From a bacterium (GTDB taxonomy: Bacteria; Orphanbacterota; Orphanbacteria; Orphanbacterales; Orphanbacteraceae): a DNA stretch of 64,000 nucleotides. This document shows positions 62,474 through 64,000 of the stretch, one piece after another (the first letter of the stretch is position 1; every line of letters starts with the position of its first letter). The DNA is taken from assembly GCA_025782575.1 (NCBI GenBank), contig JALGYY010000046.1:248001-312000 (forward strand). Reading direction: 5' to 3'. A program made the position numbers and the translations under genes. The notes beneath the pieces were generated by a model. The model was not told where the DNA came from and searched no databases. It worked only from the letters and a program-made list of their open reading frames with translations.

Positions 62474-63383
62474 CACGCCTGGCCCGATTCGATCGACTTT
62501 CGGGATACCGGTTGCCGCCATGCTCCTTTTTACCCTGCCCGCGTTCGACGGACAGAAGGCATGGGACCTGGTGGATGAGCAGGTCGCATTCGGGTCTCGT
62601 GTGCCGGGCACAGCCGCTCACGTAGAGACGCGGGAGTGGATCCTCGACCAACTCCGGGATTGGGGCGCCCAAGTGACCCTCCGGCCGTTTATGCTCCGGA
62701 ATCCGTTGACCGGCGATTCGGTCTCGTGTGTCAATCTGGTCGCTTCGTTTCGGGAGAGCGAAAAAGAACGCATCTTTGTCGGCGCCCACTGGGACTCCCG
62801 AGCGTATGCCGATCGTGATCCTGATCCGGCTAGAAGAAAAGACCCGGTCCCCGGGGCGAACGACGGCGCTTCGGGAGTGGCCGTACTGCTCGAGCTGGCC
62901 CGCCTCATGAGCGAAACGCCCCCGCCCCTCGGTGTGGACCTTCTCTTTTTCGATGGTGAGGATCAGGGGCTCTACGGGGAGAAGGAGACCTTCTGTGCAG
63001 GTTCGAGAGAGCTCGCCCGGCTGAGCCGGCTTACCGGATTTTCTCCGCGCTTCGGTATTGTGATCGATCTTATCGGGAGCCGCCATATTCGAATCCATCC
63101 CGATCGACGGTCCCAGTCGTGCTGTCCCGAGCTCACAACCACTATTCTTGCAATCGTAGAACGCCATTTACCTGCGCGCGTTGAAAAATCGGTGCCCGTC
63201 GACGTTTATGATGATCATATCCCATTTATTGACGCGGGGATTCCGACTGTTCTCCTGTTCGGGGCTGGAGATCCATACTGGCATACAACATCAGACCTTC
63301 CTAAAAACGTCACCACCAGAAACCTTAAGGGGATCGGGAATGCCCTCGTGGAGGTGATCTGGGGTGGGTCACAAATCCCTTGA
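62415..63383 (+). CDS. M28-family zinc enzyme, glutaminyl-cyclase-like
   Basis: A 322-residue M28 fold. Zinc ligands and motifs: 'FVGAHWDSRAYADRDPD', 'VPGANDGASGVAVLLELARL', 'VDLLFFDGEDQGLYGE' and 'ETFCAGSRELA' (compare W-C-L-G-S in bacterial glutaminyl cyclases). 'VYDDHIPFIDAGIPTVLL' and 'PYWHTTSDLPKNV' complete the site. This set is closer to glutaminyl-peptide cyclotransferases than to aminopeptidases. A hydrophobic stretch at residues 30-45 suggests export. ATG 62415 has GAGAGGAGG upstream and lies inside sprA. Such an enzyme would cyclise N-terminal Gln on exported proteins; activity is inferred. Confidence 0.82.
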   Translation: MKTEVLDRSAHQSPRSSSSSTPGPIRSTFGIPVAAMLLFTLPAFDGQKAWDLVDEQVAFGSRVPGTAAHVETREWILDQLRDWGAQVTLRPFMLRNPLTGDSVSCVNLVASFRESEKERIFVGAHWDSRAYADRDPDPARRKDPVPGANDGASGVAVLLELARLMSETPPPLGVDLLFFDGEDQGLYGEKETFCAGSRELARLSRLTGFSPRFGIVIDLIGSRHIRIHPDRRSQSCCPELTTTILAIVERHLPARVEKSVPVDVYDDHIPFIDAGIPTVLLFGAGDPYWHTTSDLPKNVTTRNLKGIGNALVEVIWGGSQIP

Positions 63384-63408
63384 CACTGTGAGACTTATCT
63401 CTTAGTTT
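63380..63408 (+). promoter_or_regulatory. Sigma-70-type promoter of rimP-nusA
   Basis: TTGACA at 63380-63385, overlapping the M28 stop, 17-bp spacer, TAGTTT at 63403-63408. A CCCTCG...CGAGGG hairpin lies in the 70-nt leader. Confidence 0.6.
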
Positions 63409-63477
63409 CTGACTCACCCTCGGGTGCCGCGCATTCGAGGGCATTCTTATGCTTTTTTCCCCCTTCGGGAGGCGTAA

Positions 63478-63966
63478 ATGGGGCTCCAGAGGCTCGAGGA
63501 TGAGCTTTTTCCGGTGGCTCGGGCGGCAGTTGATGTTACTGGGCTCACGCTGGTTGATATCGAGGCTATTCCCCAGCGGGGCGTTCTCTTTCGATTTGTC
63601 ATCGACGCCGAAGCTGGTATCACGATCAAAGATTGTGTCCGAGTCGATCGTATCGTGAGCGAGGTGCTCGCCGAGTCCTCACTGGTTAACGGGGATTATG
63701 GCGTAGAGGTAACCTCGCCGGGGCTCGACCGGCGGCTCCGCCGCAAAGAGGAATATGATCACTTCCGGGGCCGGCAGATCCAGGTGATCGAGCGGCTCGA
63801 CGAAGGATCCCGGGAGTACCGCGGGATTCTCGGCGGCCTGGATGGAGATCACGTACTGATCGAAGTGGACGGAAAGGAAATGCGAATTCAGCAGGACCGC
63901 ATCGCCAAGGCGTGCCTTCTTGCTGATGGGGTAGGGAAGAAGCAGCCCTCCGGGAGAGGACGATGA
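63478..63966 (+). CDS. rimP: Ribosome maturation factor RimP
   Basis: A 162-residue RimP, needed for 30S maturation. The N-terminal alpha/beta domain has 'GLTLVDIEAIPQRGVLFRFVID', followed by 'DCVRVDRIVSEVLAES' and the signature 'YGVEVTSPGLDRRLRRKEEYDHFRGRQI'. The C-terminal SH3-like part is 'YRGILGGLDGDHVLIEVDGKEMRI'. CGGGAGG lies 6 nt before the ATG. The stop overlaps nusA (ATGA), the usual rimP-nusA-infB order. Confidence 0.95.
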   Translation: MGLQRLEDELFPVARAAVDVTGLTLVDIEAIPQRGVLFRFVIDAEAGITIKDCVRVDRIVSEVLAESSLVNGDYGVEVTSPGLDRRLRRKEEYDHFRGRQIQVIERLDEGSREYRGILGGLDGDHVLIEVDGKEMRIQQDRIAKACLLADGVGKKQPSGRGR

Positions 63967-64000
63967 ATTACGAAGTGATTGAAGCGCTCGGACAGATCGC
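63963..64000 (+). CDS. nusA: Transcription termination/antitermination protein NusA, N-terminal fragment
   Basis: Only 12 codons are in the window ('NYEVIEALGQIA'). Position directly on the rimP stop (ATGA), preceded by GGGAGAGG, and the starting sequence typical of NusA support the call; the rest is cut off by the window end. Confidence 0.75.
   Translation, partial: MNYEVIEALGQI

Noticed and set aside
1-64000. CRISPR arrays, tRNA or rRNA genes, insertion sequences, prophage
   Set aside because: No regularly spaced repeats, no cloverleaf-like sequence, no transposase or phage genes were seen; base and codon use look even throughout.

Overview
The window is dense bacterial chromosome (about 57 coding regions, nearly all on the + strand) from a diderm bacterium with lipopolysaccharide. 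It carries a full-length SprA, the outer-membrane channel of the type IX secretion system (T9SS), together with a PorV-type barrel, a secreted protein with a T9SS-like C-terminal domain, and a GWxTD-domain protein. That combination points to the FCB (Fibrobacterota-Chlorobi-Bacteroidota) superphylum. Unlike Bacteroidota, its promoters look like ordinary sigma-70 sites (TTGACA, 16-18 bp, TAnnnT), and it has sigma-54 (rpoN) and HPr kinase. An uncultivated FCB-side lineage (Eisenbacteria-, Krumholzibacteria- or Latescibacteria-like) is my inference; the sequence alone does not fix the phylum. No tRNA, rRNA, CRISPR array, insertion sequence or prophage was seen.

Layout. 1-1.1 kb: end of a ROK kinase/regulator and a small membrane protein. 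1.2-8.4 kb: a metabolic operon for branched/odd-chain acyl-CoA use (meaB, two-subunit methylmalonyl-CoA mutase, metallo-hydrolase, thiolase, 3-hydroxyacyl-CoA dehydrogenase, acyl-CoA dehydrogenase). 8.5-15.7 kb: uvrA running directly into the complete glycine cleavage set gcvT-gcvH-gcvPA-gcvPB. 15.7-17.7 kb: two peptide-ABC ATPases without permeases. 17.8-28 kb: an outer-membrane/transport block: TonB-dependent receptor, secreted T9SS-type protein, PorV-like barrel, GWxTD protein, then exbB-exbD-exbD-tonB. 28-37 kb: Yip1-like protein, TolC, ABC ATPase, NlpC/P60, small membrane proteins, a lone minus-strand gene, a second TonB-domain protein, a BamD-like lipoprotein, nadD and rng. 37.4-51 kb: rplU-rpmA, the Kdo genes kdsB-pyrG-kdsA-kdsD, then lpxL-lptC-lptB-rpoN-hpf-hprK-ptsH-ptsI-pgi/pmi. 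51-53.4 kb: metK-ahcY. 53.5-56 kb: lptG and lptF on the minus strand. 56.4-63.4 kb: sprA with an overlapping glutaminyl-cyclase-like M28 enzyme. 63.4-64 kb: rimP and the start of nusA.

Two themes connect the genes. First, envelope biogenesis: Kdo synthesis, lipid A acylation, LptB/C/F/G export, TonB energisation and T9SS secretion are all here. Second, control: rpoN lies in an operon whose upstream region has a near-perfect sigma-54 -24/-12 element overlapping a sigma-70 promoter, and a second good sigma-54 element, with a GTACCC-N4-GGGTAC palindrome about 145 bp upstream, precedes sprA. If functional, this would put type IX secretion and LPS export under sigma-54, beside a PTS phosphorelay (HPr, EI, HPr kinase) that has no sugar transporter here. 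This is the most unusual reading of the window and is testable.
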